A stretch of 64,000 nucleotides of DNA. Source: Pseudeuparius sepicola. Its lineage: Eukaryota; Arthropoda; Insecta; Coleoptera; Anthribidae. Below, piece after piece: positions 22,550 through 34,900 of this stretch. Location of the stretch: NCBI GenBank assembly GCA_963920635.1, contig OY987299.1, positions 118,607,373 to 118,671,372 on the forward strand. The letters are read 5' to 3'. The notes beneath the pieces were generated by a model, which saw only the letters and a list, made by a program, of their open reading frames with translations, was not told the DNA's origin and ran no database searches. Both the position numbers and the translations under genes were made by a program. Each line of letters starts with the position of its first letter. Positions within the stretch are counted from its first letter, which is position 1.

Positions 22550-23049
22550 TTTTTATTATACTTCTTTGAAAACGGAAATATTTTATCGGCATATTATAAT
22601 AAATTCAATTGACAAAAAATAAACAATGCAGACAATATAGTGTTTGGTATGTATGATGCGTTTCCATGGTTACTCTCAAATTACTTCAAAGGTGCTTTGT
22701 TGTAAATTAGTTATTGTCAGATAAGGTGAATAAAACGTCAAAAATATTACAGAAATGTATCTAAATATTGAAACACTTACGAATTAAAATACAAAATAGG
22801 TACATGTTAAATATCAGAGAGCATATAGAGTTTCTTAAATTTAGTTTACTTTGCTGTATATTTCTATTTTAAAGCCATATATTCGGTATTTTTATTCAGC
22901 GCACGGAAAGTTTTTCCATGCGCTGTTTCCGTGCGCTAGCCCGAAAAACCCCATCTTTCATTATTGCTAAAACAGATGAAAATAATGTGTTTTCAAAGAA
23001 GTATAATAAAAATAATATTTTTTTAATGAAAACGTTAATGTTAAAAATG

Positions 23050-23110
23050 TTTGACACCAGTAGGAGCTACAACCGTTGTTACCAGTCCATTGCTCTACCA
23101 ATGAATTGAG
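23050..23110 (-). pseudogene. tRNA-like relic
   Basis: On the minus strand a D-arm-like phrase CTCAATTCATTGGTAGAGCA is followed about 20 bases later by a weak B-box-like GGTTGTAGCTCC. This is the pattern of a decayed tRNA gene or a tRNA-derived SINE head. The D loop carries extra bases, the anticodon stem does not pair well and the acceptor stem is not visible, so it is not a working tRNA. Confidence 0.35.
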
Positions 23111-23260
23111 TTTAAATCCCCACTAAATTAAAAATAATAATCGTTCTTAGTTGTGTTAGAAGCGGTTTGGTGGCGAAGAATAAATTTGGGGGGGCTAATT
23201 CAAGATTTTGGGGAGCTTAGCCCCCCCAAGCCCCCACCTAGAACCGTATATGTTCGACAT

Positions 23261-25231
23261 ACTACGATAACGCATGTTTTTACTAGGTACTTAATTCCAA
23301 AATATTATTATCATGCAACCTTACTTTCTGCTGAAGATAACTAATCCCTACACTTCAATATTAAATCGTTTGATATATTATTACCTGGCCAATATCGATT
23401 TTTATAATTATCCGACTCGGAAACCGAAACGTTTCCAACTTTGGCAGATTTATCGCGCCCTTTTTTATAGTTTGAAAACCACGTAGAGCATTAATTTTTT
23501 CTTCGACCGCGCACGGGGGATAGTTTATAGCAAATTCGTGACTACCGTTTCATAAATACGGATAAAATACTGTAATAGTTTTCTGGGGAAAACTTCCCCC
23601 TCGTGTTTATGCCATGGTTTTTTTGCGGTCGTTTATATCGGGCCAATATGTCAGTTTTCCGAATATAACAAATCAAAAAAGGGAATTATGGGTCCGTTGG
23701 CGCGAAAAAGGTCGACGGGGCACGGAAATAGGGTTCATCAGGTAGACAGGATAGGTACAGAGGAGATGATAAAGTAGAAAAATGTTTTCCTTTTTTTTTA
23801 AACTAATTTTTTTATCCGGTATTTTTTCTCTAAATAAGAGTTTCTTATGGATAATAAACACCTAAATAACGCATGAGAATCGACCATTTACTATCTTCAT
23901 ATTTTTTTGTTGGCCTCCTACCAGCCACCCTGAGGCTTCGACAATTTTGTGACAATACCGGCTTTCGCAGTTATAACGAATTCACTAGTTTGATATTAGC
24001 TGACGACTAAACCGTTGGGTTCAGTCAACGACTAAACCCTTGGGAATTGCCTTTGGGAATTCAGGCACGTAAGAAATATATGTACATCGAATGATTGCCG
24101 AATTGTTTTATCCGGATCCTGTTGTGCAAGCACTTCGAGTTGTAAGTGTGGCAAACCATTCTGGCATTATATTATTAGCACTTGCAATGCAGTAGAGGTG
24201 GGTAATTTTGACTTACATGTAATTTGAAATATTGGTATTTATTTGCAGATAATTTCCCAAACGTAAAGCTCGTATCAAGTGGTGAAATATATTTATTTGT
24301 GGCGATCTCGAATCAATAAAAAAAAAATAAGTGATGCACGCCCATGGAAACCAGCAGCCCATATTTTATGAAACTATCATAATCAATTAAAAAATTTTCA
24401 ATAAAAACGTCGTTAAAAAATAATTATATTGATCCTATTTACAAATAAAACCATGCATTTTATCATACTAAACGGTAGAAAGAATTTGAAGAAGTTATAC
24501 TGAGAAAAAATAAAGTTTTAGGGCATCTTTCAAAGGTACATTGTTAAATATTTACCTATGAAACAAAATCCCGCGCTCTTGCTTTTCACTTCTGCTTTTG
24601 CAACCAAACGCTGAACAATTCACCATTGTAAGAGTATATTTTCCCCTTAATCATTATTACTTTTAATTCACAAATTCACGAAATTAAGTCACAACGTACT
24701 CGCTTTGTCTGCCACATATAAAATGGCTGCCGTTCAAAAAGGACGTAACAAAATCTATACACAGCAGGGAAGGCACCCGCTGTGTCCTCTCTCTTTCCTT
24801 GTCTAAGGTTGATATATTATGAAAAATAACAACGTTTGACATTTTTTGTAAGTCTTAAGCATGTCAGTTTTAATAATTTTGATTCTTTCATACTTAGTTT
24901 ATCGCAGATGTTATTATTTTTAACTAGTAAATAGGAATTTCACAACCTAATTCGTCCCCATTCTTTGAGTTTTTTTTTATTATTACGTATGCTATTATTT
25001 AGTCAACCAAGAGTTTCCACATATTTATATGTTCAAAACAAATTAAAATTTTAATATTATTTGTCTTGAAAACTAAAAGGCTCCTGAAAAAAGTTTTGCT
25101 GTTTCCGATTTCACATTGGCGTACTACTTTAAAATACCATAAATTTAATATTCAAATTACACAATGGTTTTTTATTTTATTTATTCATGTTTAAACATGT
25201 TAAGGTTGGAAACAAAACGTAGTCAAAAGTA
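23261..25231. other. AT-rich intergenic DNA
   Basis: I see no gene, no RNA and no clear repeat. There are some CG-containing phrases around 23410-23660 and a short direct repeat near 24010-24040 (GACGACTAAACCGTTGGG and CAACGACTAAACCCTTGGG). Confidence 0.4.
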
Positions 25232-25356
25232 CAGTCCGTGCACTCTAAGTTGACACGCGAGAACCTCAGTCTAAGCGTCGCACAATAAGCTGCTTATTAT
25301 GGATCGCTGGCGCTTAGGCTGAAGGTTTCGCGTGTCAGATTAGAGTGCACGAACTG
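25232..25356. mobile_element. 125 bp hairpin MITE
   Basis: TA on both sides (25230-25231, 25357-25358). Arms of about 47 bp begin CAGTCCGTGCACTCTAAGTT and mirror each other with a few mismatches around a short AT-rich centre. Compact and non-coding, consistent with a Tc1/mariner-mobilised MITE. Confidence 0.85.
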
Positions 25357-27625
25357 TATGGTCGGTTGCCTGTTGCAGGCCAAGACATTGAAGCCTTGGC
25401 CTGCAATACTATTACTTATCTTAATATTTCACTTGAGGATTTAAGTTTTTGAAGGCCTTTTGTTGCTTCGTATAACAGCTTATTGTAAGCACTAACTAGG
25501 TAACAATGTCCATATTTAGATACTGAAAGAAAATGTGTAGCATTTAACTGAATATTGGGTCGCTCAGTGCGAAAGGGTCCACCTTTTTAAAACATTTAGT
25601 TTTTATTTATAGCTGGTTAGGTTAGGATTTTGAACTTGTAAATTTGTAAAATAATCACCAATAATTAATTGTGGATATCAACTGCTCAGATGCACTTATT
25701 ACGCAATAGAAACACACGAAAATAAACCAAAAGTACAATTTTTACGACGAAATGTTCTAAAACTATGCAAAATAACACAAACTGCTTTAATAATAAAGTT
25801 TTATTTGACCAGACGCCATTTTGGACACATGATTGAAGTAAAATGATAAAAATCAAAACAGTACAGGGAGCACCAAAAAACTCATAGGCACCTTGGGCAT
25901 ATTTTCCATAAAATTTATTCTTCATTTTTTATTGAAAGACATCTTTTCGAACATAATATAATGTACAGTCTTACAAAAGAATGTAACCAACGTTGATACG
26001 ATTAAAATGTTTACTATTCCGTTTTAAAAATATCGGAGGAATTCCAGAACTTTTTCTGATATTGTGATTATCAATTTATTATACCGGCAACTGTCTGACA
26101 AATGAAGATATATGGCGGTATCATTGCATCAAAAACAGTGGCACAACAGTGCATCCTCATTTCGACCAATTAGGTCAAGTTTGATTTATTAGATATCTTT
26201 TTTTATATTACCGAGCTGTATTAAGCCATTTCGAGTTGATTGATTTAATGCGTGATAAGGAATTTTCTGTTGCATGTTTTACTCTATCCGACAAAAAACT
26301 GCGTTAAAAACGCATCTGCTTATGAAGCATTACAAATATTTGAGAGAAATATTTGTCAGCTTTTTGGCATATAATTTCTCTTCAAACAATAATCCCGCAA
26401 TTATTTTCTAACCCCGCCCAGAAGTATTCTCTAGACTTCGTTATAGCCTACGGTAGTAGCAAAGTCTAGAGAATACTTTCTCTAGATGGTAGTAGTAGTC
26501 TGATCTACATGGAACAGGTAAAATTGCTACATAATGATAATAATTCTCACAATCACAATACTCCAAACTATAATAGGAGTTTCCCAGAAGCAACCACAGC
26601 AAAGAAGCAAAGAACAAAGATTCCCGCTTCCATCATTCCAAAATATTGCATTGGACCAGACTTCTGTTGTTCTTCTATCTAGGTTTTGTGTTGTTATGGT
26701 AAATCTTGAAAATGAATGAACATTTAGAATTTTTCATAACAGAATCACCTCTTGTCAATATTTCTCGCAAACCATTTCAATTATTTTTTAGGTACCTATA
26801 ATGATTAATTCTAATTGTTGTCAGGTTTACAATTCCAAATATAATTTTACATTTCTTACTATTACTTGGGAAGTTAAAGACCAATGAATACTTTGGTTTC
26901 AGCGAAATTCACTCCTTGGAGATTTGTTCCAAAGCTCTTAGTCTAATTTGACGTCAAACTACAGACGTAGACGAATATAATATAATATAGTCAATGACCA
27001 TGTACCTACGTATGTGATATTATTCTCAGAGAATGGTACGTTCCCAAGTTAACTTCTCTAGAAATAAGGTCTGAGGGGAAGCGCCGCCTTTTGTTTCTAT
27101 AAACTGTACAGAAATTCTTGTTGCTTGTAAAATTGGAATTATACAAATTCAAAACTACTGGCAACAAAGCACAATAATAAAATCATGATGCCTCAAAGCG
27201 GGCTCCCCAACTTTAATAAAATCTGTTTATTCCCTTAAGTCGGTTTCGAGCAAACCAGGTAAACTAGGAGGTATTTAAATAAATTAGCGTCGTGGGAGTA
27301 ACGTCCTTAACTTGATTTAAGCGTAATACCAAAGTCTAGAGAATACTATCTCTAGACATTGGTAATACTCTTTCTCCACGACCATTCGTGAATATAAGTA
27401 TTCTAAAATCATTTTTAATAATAGAAATAGAACTTAAACATTCTCACTCTATATAGAGCGAGATGATTTATTCTTAAATACTTGCTTCTCAAGTGTTTTG
27501 CATGTAGTTCCAGGATCTTAATATAATTTTTGTAATCTATTGCACATAAATAAACAATATAATAATAGGGATACTAATATTTCGTACTAATAATAATAAA
27601 TCATTCCATAACAAGACAATTAGTA
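25357..27625. other. AT-rich intergenic DNA with small hairpins
   Basis: No gene seen. Small hairpins sharing AGTCTAGAGAATACT occur at about 26411-26490 and 27330-27375, and a related palindrome is at 44203-44253, so this is a short dispersed hairpin family. The open frames at 25686-25925 and 26534-26719 have no recognisable domain. Confidence 0.4.
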
Positions 27626-29249
27626 CAGTAAAACTAACACAAAATTAGGCCAAACCCAAACATAAAAAAAGTCTTTTCTAGCGCGAAATAGTTCCATACC
27701 CTCCTAAGAGTTAGTACTAAAAAGTTACACCACCACCAGCGTCGGGTTTCGGGGGGAAGGAGTGAGAAGGGCAGGAAATTCTTATTTTTCACAGTTTTGC
27801 ATGAATATCTAGTAAACTATGAGGTTTAGCGCAAACGTTATCCTAAGCGCAAATGATATAAATTAAATTCCGAACAAGAATTGTTATATACAGAATTATG
27901 GTAAAGTGAACGGTTTCCATGATATGGAGGGGTAAAGATTTCTTTGCTTTTATTTCACATAGTTTTTGTTGAAAAAATTAAAAAGATTACAATATAAATT
28001 AGTAACTGAATAATGTATGTAGAATATATATAGATATATCTATGCATATATAGATACATATTTCACCCATAGATTGTTATTTTTTGCCACAACATAAACC
28101 TCATAAGTATATGACTGTAAATATGTCCAATACAAGTTAGTAGCATTAGTTAATTTGTACTCACTTTTTGCCCTCATTCATTATAGCGTTCTGATTTCCA
28201 TTCGTTCTTTTATGTCAAATCATTCCCATATCTAATTTGTCCTTAGCTTGTAAAAATGAGAAAGTCATGAATAGGAAGCTCGTGAAAAACAAGAAAATAT
28301 ATATTAAACAATCCTCATCGTATGCTTCTGCAGAGATGGATGCGTCCAAAACTGCGAGTGTCGAAGAAGTGGTCTCAATTGTTCAAGTATGTGCAGCAAT
28401 TGCTTAGGACTTGCATGTCTCAATAGAGATACTGTAATCATCAACGACGATTTAAATGATGATTCTCAAGTGGACGAAGAACACGAAGATTTGTTTTCTC
28501 TCACCAGCCCGAGTGAACTATTTGGTGCTGACTGATAACGCAATTAATGATTCACGTAAAACTTATAACCTTTTGTATCATTTTGATTTCCCTCCCATTT
28601 TTTCAATATAGATTGTTTAATATATTTTATTGTTTTTCACATGAGCTTCCTATTCATGACTTTCTCATTTTTACAAGCTAAGGACAAATTATGGGGATGA
28701 TTTGACATAAAAGAACGAATGGAAATCAGAACGCTATAATGAATTAGGGCAAAAAGTGAGTACAAGGCTACTAACTTGTATTGGACATATTTACAGTCAT
28801 ATACTTATGAGGTTATGTTGTACCAGAAAATAACAATCTATCGGTGTAATATGTATCTATATATGCATAGATATATCTATATATATTCTACATACATTTT
28901 TCAGTTACTAATTTATACCGTAATCATTTTAAATTTTTTCAACAAAAACTACCCCTCCATATCATGGAAACCGTTCACTTTACCATAATTCTGTATATTT
29001 CTTGTTCGGAATTTAATGTATATCATTTGCGTATAGGATGACGTTTGCGCTAAACCTCATAGTTTACCAGATATTCACGCAAAACTGTGAAAAATAAGAA
29101 TTTCCTGCCCTTTTCACCCCCTCCCCCCGAAACCCGACGCTGGTGGTGGTGTAACTTTTTAGTACTAACTCTTAGGAGGGTATGGAATTATTTCGCGCTG
29201 GAAAGAACTTTTTTTTTTTTGATGTTTGGGTTTTGGCCCAATTTTACTG
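27626..29249 (+). mobile_element. DNA transposon with ~0.65 kb TIRs
   Basis: The left arm 27626-28292 and right arm 28630-29249 are reverse complements with few differences. Ends read CAGTAAAA and TTTTACTG with TA just outside (27624-27625, 29250-29251). The symmetry continues a few bases further, so the true ends could lie slightly outside. Between the arms is a 0.34 kb centre with one coding fragment (28323-28535). The element looks like a deletion derivative that kept only its last exon. The superfamily is unresolved. Confidence 0.8.
28323..28535 (+). pseudogene. Cys-rich C-terminal exon of an unknown transposon protein
   Basis: The frame ends at the TGA at 28533-28535. It encodes a compact Cys-rich block of the form C-x-C-x3-C-x4-C-x-C-x6-C-x3-C-x2-C-x4-C, with the recognisable core CECRRSGLNCSSMCSNC. 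It is followed by an acidic tail (DDLNDDSQVDEEHEDLF) and a short end, SPSELFGAD. The Cys pattern recalls CXC-type metal-binding repeats. A good splice acceptor (pyrimidines then GCAG) ends at 28333, which would make this a last exon; upstream in frame there is a stop at 28305. The gene body is missing. I do not recognise the parent transposase, so the name describes only what is seen. Confidence 0.5.
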
Positions 29250-29373
29250 TACTAAATGAATGAATATACGCTAATCGAACTAAACACAGCATAGAGTGCC
29301 ATGGATTTCAAAACTGTCAACCTCGCAATAGCGGCGTGGGGGTGCGCGTCTTTCGAACGTGTTTTAATTTAAA

Positions 29374-29524
29374 TAAAATGAGTGAAAAATCGAGTGATTT
29401 TGATATGGAATTTGATAATATTCCACCTGAAATTACATTCACGAATGGTCGTGGAGAAAATACAGTCTGTTACTTGGTTAGAATGAAAAAAAATTCGATA
29501 CTCGTGGTTCCTCTCGCTCGATAA
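29374..29524 (+). pseudogene. short ORF interrupted by a hairpin MITE
   Basis: From an ATG at about 29378 the frame begins MSEKSSDFDMEFDNIPPEIT and continues FTNGRGENTVCYLV before it enters the hairpin MITE at about 29479, where it meets a stop. The acidic start resembles the N-terminus of some insect recombinase-like or transposon proteins, but I cannot prove homology. An upstream in-frame ATG at 29336 exists; the internal one has the better context. It may be a first exon or a broken fragment. Confidence 0.3.
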
Positions 29525-29573
29525 CGCTCGCGTTCGGAATCTTCCACTCGTATCGAATTTTTTCATTCTATCC
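29479..29573. mobile_element. 95 bp hairpin MITE
   Basis: Arms AGAATGAAAAAAAATTCGAT and ATCGAATTTTTTCATTCT face each other around a CG-rich centre (CTCGCTCGATAACGCTCGCG). Non-coding. It interrupts the small ORF that starts at about 29378. Confidence 0.65.
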
Positions 29574-32129
29574 TCATTACAGAATCTACTATTCTAGGGC
29601 TGTAGGGCTACGTTTGTTGCGCATAATTAAAAGTTCGTGAAAACAGTTAATTAGCAATTATCTTGCGGTAATTACTTTAACAGATTCTTTGATAAGCGGC
29701 GAAGGATGATGATGTCGTTAACAACGGAAAATCTATCGACACTTTAAATAAATTAATTAAATTGTCTATTTTTACTTACAACTATTTATTCCACAAAAAT
29801 GACACTAAACGGAGGCGGAAGATCTCGACAAATTATTTGTATTGACTTGCAATTATCATAGTTTTGCTTTATCGTTTTCAAAACAAATTACGACAATATT
29901 CTTAGATGTGGGCAAAATACATATACATTGCAAATAAATAGAGAGAGCTTTTACTATCTTTGTCTAATCAAATTGTTTTTTGCAGTACCAGATCCCGTAG
30001 TTGTGACCAGACCTCATGAATTCCGCAAGAGGTTCAGTCTAATGCTCTCGAAAAACTTTAAGGAGTTTAATTAAATATGAAAATAACTTTCAACATGCCG
30101 CGGTGTTCTTTCCTCCCAACTTCCACCACGGTTATTCCATCCTTGCCCCCCTCTACAATGTAGGTTGTTAATATTTTTACGTGAACTTTTGTCATTAAAA
30201 CAAAGTTTCCCAAATAATACACTTTGTAAGTTTGTTTTGTATGGCCCGAACTAACATTGTTACGTGGGTAAAATATGATTGAATTTACCGAGAAGGATGC
30301 TGCGAATGAATTTACCTCTTAGTTCCTATTTGGGAAGGGGAACTAAGAAACGGCGCGGTTCTTAGCCAACTATTAATTTATTAATAGTTTGTAAAGTTTA
30401 AATTCTGGCGGCGGGGTTTACGAAGTATTATATTTAAATCTCATCACGTACAAATAATAATATCGACCCAACCTTGATCATTACACTGTAATAAAGTGGA
30501 TTGTCAACATATAATTTCTAACGTTATCTATACGAAATATTTATATCCGTTTATTGTAACAATGATGTTAATAATAATTATTATTTTGATGTTCGACTAC
30601 AAAACACAAACCCGGCAAAAATCGGAAGCGCGGTATATCTGTCGTAGGCAGATATGCGGTTTCCGATTCGACATCCATTTAATTCGTTCAACTTTTGTCC
30701 TGGCGCCTAAGTTTCAATTAAATTTGAATTCAGGGAAATAATTATTAACCACGCGGAAAAAATGATTGCTCGAAATTTCGGAAAACAATAAAGCCCGCGT
30801 ATAGTTATCATATGCGATTATTGGGAATGCTTGCCGGTGCCATCGGGCACGTTTCGATGGAAATTGTTTATACAGGCGTTAATGCCCTAGGTCAAGCATT
30901 ACAAACTGTTATTAATTTTCAGATGAATCCATTAGCAATGAGTTCTGTTGCTTAAAATAGAAATTTTTGTAATGATATAAAACTATTGCACACGGGTTTT
31001 GAGCAAATAATTTGTAATATATGAAATTAAATACTATTTGGAACAAATTTTTTTATCGCTTTTAATACACTTTTTAATACTATTTGGAACAAATTTTCAG
31101 GCTGTCGGGCCATGGTCGATGGAAATCTTCCAGCATATTGCTGATCGTAACCGTAATTTTGATAATTTTTTTTGTGTGTCCTTATGCACTTGTGCGACAT
31201 ATCGTCAAGATGGCATCACTATTCCGGGGCCTGCTAAGAGTTTTTTTCGATGCGATTTTTTGGAAAATGGTAGGTATTAGGGATTTTTTTTACCGGAAAT
31301 CTGGCAACGTAGCTTTATTCAGCGCGCCCTGAAACCAAAATGTCCCAAGTTTTATTAATTTACTTCGCCGACCAACATTTCTACATGGTCTTAAAGTTGG
31401 GAATTTTTTTATTTTCAATTAAAAAATCAGGAATGCTTTGGAAATATTTAAAAATCGGATAAACTTAATCTAAACATCCTAAAATGAAAAGAAAACTGAA
31501 AAAAAAAACATTTTCTGTGACCTGTAGGATGGTGTCCGTTTTCTATATTAGTAGGAAATTTTTGGGACGTTTCTATCAAGTTTATCCGATTTATAATTAA
31601 AAAAAAACATTTTTCCCAAATATAAGGTCCTATAGAAATGTAAGTTGGCGAGATAAATTCATAAAACAAGAGATATTTGGATTTCAGGGAGTACTGCTTA
31701 AAATTACAATGCCAGATTTTCTATAAAAAAAATCGCTACTAGCATCTTCTAACATTATATATCGAAAAAATCGTACTTAAAAATATGGCATATTTAAGCA
31801 TTATTTTAAAAATATAAAACGATGTCCTTTGCCGTTTTCTTTATTAATATGACATTTTTGGTGGATCATCAAATGCCTGAGTATATCTAGTGGCGACCTA
31901 GATAATCAGTTACGATCCAACATAGGACGAGATTATAAACAATTAAACATTTATTACATTTTATAATAAGTAACATTACCCCATAGAAAAAATATTTTTG
32001 AAACTATTTTTCGCTTTATTAATAATGAATACAATAAATAGTCAAATTAAAAACATGAAATATTACATGTAATACCATCTAAATACAAGTTGTTAAATCA
32101 AACACCAGTATATTTGCTCTCATAATATA
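29574..32129. other. AT-rich intergenic DNA
   Basis: No supported gene. CG-bearing stretches near 30300-30420 and 30620-30860 stand out mildly. A phrase TACTATTTGGAACAAATTTT occurs twice (about 31031 and 31079), giving a short direct duplication. The open frames here (80-82 codons near 31038-31332) overlap each other in different phases and have no recognisable domain. Confidence 0.4.
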
Positions 32130-32834
32130 CAGGGTGAGTCAGAATCTATAGTAAATACTTTAAAGGGGTGTTCGGCAGGTGGTTTTAAGGGGGGTCTTTC
32201 ATATAAAATTTTTCGATCTGGGCTTTCCTGGCGAAGTTATTCGGGTCTACAAGGTGACCCAATAGTATATTTCCTAACAAGTGCGGAAAGTGCCACTTTT
32301 CCGCACGCGATTGCAGTTGGCTGAACGACGCGTAGCGAAAAGACACTTTCCGCAAGAGTTAGGAACACTATTTTTTCTACAAGTTTAGAAAGTGACACTT
32401 TCTAAACTAAAATGCGTGCGGAAAAGTACACTACTACTACTATTTTATCGTTATGAAACAAGAGTACACTTTTGTTGCAAAATGAAAAGATACACTGAAA
32501 TGATGGACCTGCAAGACCAAAAAGATAACCTCAAAAAAGTTTGAGCAAAAAATTAATAGGGGTTGTTAGTTTTAACCATTTTTTAGGGCACTGTGTAAAT
32601 GAATAAACTACCCTAAGGCGTCTTCCAGTAAGTAGGTAACACAAACCAAGTTTCAAATTTTTAAGTAGCGCCGTTATTGAGATATAAATAAAAAAATACT
32701 TTTGGGTCACCTTGTAGACCCGAATAACTTGGCAAGGAAAGCCCAAATCGAAAAATTTTATATGAAAGACCCCCCTTAAAACCACCTGCCGAACACCCTT
32801 TTAAAGTATTTACTATACATTCTAAGTCACCCTG
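32130..32834. mobile_element. TA-flanked element with ~130 bp TIRs
   Basis: Ends CAGGGTGAGTCAGAATCTAT and the near-complement ending AAGTCACCCTG, with TA on each side (32128-32129, 32835-32836). TIRs of about 128 bp (to about 32257 and from about 32706) are well preserved. The centre has a further inverted block (GCGGAAAGTG and CACTTTCCGC around 32285-32360). No transposase. A mariner-type non-autonomous element is most likely. Confidence 0.85.
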
Positions 32835-32836
32835 TA

Positions 32837-33689
32837 TAATAAAGCTGATATTATAAATATTTTTACGTTGTAAATATGTAGTGCCAAATAGTATTAAATT
32901 TCGTATTACAAATTATCATTTATATATTTTCTTTAAATATATTTTTTCTCTATGCGATTTTACATTCAACCATCCTGCCGATTTTTTTAGTCGTGTGGTG
33001 CCTGTGGCGATCGTTTGAAGCAGAGCTATGCACAGCTCTTTAATATAGTGTTGGTCCAGGGTATATTTATGTTTTTTTCTCCTCAAAAAGTCACTCTCTC
33101 CAAGTCGTTTGCAATTTGGGGTTATCGAAAACTCATTAATTACATTTTAACGTTTTCGACAAATAAGTCGGATGCAATCGTAGGGTGTAATCGCATTGGT
33201 GAATTTTTCCGCCCAAAGAAACGAAAAGGCCAAGCTCATTTCGCGCTGCTTTGGCCCATCTGCCCATCCCTCCACATTAGATTCCGGAAAAAAAAATTGA
33301 CTTAACCGGCCAATATGCCGTTGTTTCTCATCTCGGCGACTTAATTTCCCGTCTTGGCCCGTGATTCGCTTTCACTCTCCGCGCCCCATAACGCAATCCT
33401 GGCCCATTTTTCGGGGTAGAAGCCCGGCCGGGGCGCCGGAATTCGATTTGGGACCGCATTACGGCGTAACCGCGTTTGCCGAGCCAGGGCCGGCTTCGGA
33501 GCGGCCCCGCAGCCAAACGCAGACTTTATTATCGAGGCGGAATTATTTTTTCCGTCGTCCCTATGTCGAACATGAACAGCTAAAATACAAATTCCTGGAA
33601 ATACTACTCTCAGCGATTAGAGTATTGAGAAGATATTCGACCGCTGTGCATTCAAGGCACTAAGCTATAAGCTCCATTTGTAATTTATT
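32837..33689. other. intergenic with GC-rich island (about 33170-33540)
   Basis: A CG-rich island (CCCGGCCGGGGCGCCGGAATT, GCCAGGGCCGGCTTCGGAGC) in AT-rich DNA. Open frames of 62 and 100 codons overlap on opposite strands and none is convincing. It may be a conserved non-coding region; nothing in the sequence alone proves that. Confidence 0.45.
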
Positions 33690-33760
33690 TGTTTATTTAT
33701 TTATTTATTTATTTATTTATTCATTCATTCATTCATTCATTCATTCATTCATTCATTCAT

Positions 33761-33800
<40 letters not shown>
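33685..33800. repeat. tetranucleotide microsatellite (ATTT/ATTC)n
   Basis: An uninterrupted run of TTTA/TTTAT units, then ATTC units, then TTTA units. It forms the 3' tail of the LINE. Confidence 0.95.
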
Positions 33801-33966
33801 TACATCCAACAGTCCGAGGACCAATTACAGGATGAAGAAAGAACACTAGAAAATCTTAGAAATTACATTCATTATGCTAAAGAAAACGTATTGATAAAAT
33901 ATTCCGCAAATTTAAGGAAAGTAAGATAAAAATTTATATAACTTATTGTACCTATACAGGTATGTA

Positions 33967-34897
33967 CTACCTATGTACGTTTACCGACTTACATAACTGA
34001 TTGTAGTTGTCACACATACAGTATATAGGTGAGAATTTGAGAACATTTGTCCTTGGTGTCGGTAAATAAACCACATCATTGGTGCGTACTTGAGATCTCG
34101 GTATATGAAATTGGAGTTGAGACAGAAGCTCACTGCAATCAATCCGATTATTCAAAATGCTTTCTAGAAATTTGGTACTGTTATCAATTTGCGTATCTCT
34201 CAAGCTATGGGCTGAAAATAACCCTAGAAGAATGTGATTTGGAAAACCGATGCAAGGATAAAAGTGATACGTTTTATAGTGAAGGTACTTCAGAAAATGT
34301 CTCTGGACTTGCTCAATTTTATTTATGTGCACATGGTAGCATGGTTGCCATACCACAGAAGCATATTCAAGCTTCGATCGGACCAAGGTTTCAAACAGTA
34401 ACTTGACAGTGCTAGTATGAGTGAAAGAGCGGCATGTATGAATAACAAAACCTAACTTTTTGTTTGCCGCAGCAACGGTACTATCAACATGATTGTTGAA
34501 GGTGAGCTTAGAATCGAAATAGACGCCAAGGTCTTTGATCTCAGCTGTTCTGGGCAGCTGTTGTCCATTGATAATGTAATGAAACTCAGTTGTAGTCGTC
34601 TTACTTGTAAAGGACATGACACTACATTTTGAGATGTTTATTTCGAGGTGATTATCAGTGCACCAGTTATAGAAATAAATTAGGTTTTGTTGTAGAATAT
34701 GGCAATCGTTCGGGTTTGTAATTCTGTTGAGCAGTTTTGCATCATCAGCGTATAACAAATGATAAATATTTAAATCTCTTCCTATATCGTTAACGAAAAA
34801 GTTGAATAGGAGTTGGCCTAGCACAGATCCCTGGGGCACTCCCGACGTGGATGTGAAGGTCTTTGACTCAAAGCCACTGTTGTAAACATATTGTGTA
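33967..34897 (-). pseudogene. LINE reverse transcriptase, C-terminal part
   Basis: RNA-directed DNA polymerase that would copy the LINE RNA at the nick. From about 34897 the frame enters with GFESKTFTSTSGVPQGSVLG, the palm motif with the conserved PQGS. The catalytic YADD box follows about 30 residues later (HLLYADDAKLL), then LEINISKCSVMSF, KDLGVYFDSKLTF and the thumb region with RSKLEYASVVWQP. It ends at the stop at 33967-33969. The frame is open for over 300 codons without a stop, so the copy is not very old. The endonuclease domain, ORF1 and the fingers with the first catalytic Asp are missing. A Jockey/CR1-type clade is suggested by the motif wording and tail, not proven. Confidence 0.92.
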
Positions 34898-34900
34898 TGC

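Larger units (their letters stand above)
21984..23252. mobile_element. hAT-like element with C/G-rich ends
   Basis: Ends read CATAGGCGGTTCTAG and CTAGAACCGTATATG with C/G-rich runs inside them. The flanks are TTTGACAT (21976-21983) and TTCGACAT (23253-23260), an 8-bp duplication with one mismatch. No transposase is visible. The interior has a foldback at 22420-22549, an inverted pair at about 22549-22573 and 22989-23013, and a tRNA-like relic near 23050-23110. It is composite and non-autonomous. Confidence 0.75.
33680..34900 (-). mobile_element. 5'-truncated LINE with TAAA/TGAA tail
   Basis: A non-LTR retrotransposon fragment on the minus strand: the C-terminal half of the reverse transcriptase, then a 3' UTR and a microsatellite tail. 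The tail, read on the minus strand, is (TAAA)n (TGAA)n (TAAA)n at about 33685-33800. Homology fades at about 34900, where an in-frame stop and a local duplication (ATGCTAGTAAT twice) occur, so the 5' end is truncated, as is usual for target-primed insertions. Confidence 0.9.

Noticed and set aside
23153..23344. 63-codon frame over the C/G-rich transposon end
   Set aside because: It spans the hAT-like terminus and flank, so it is not a gene.
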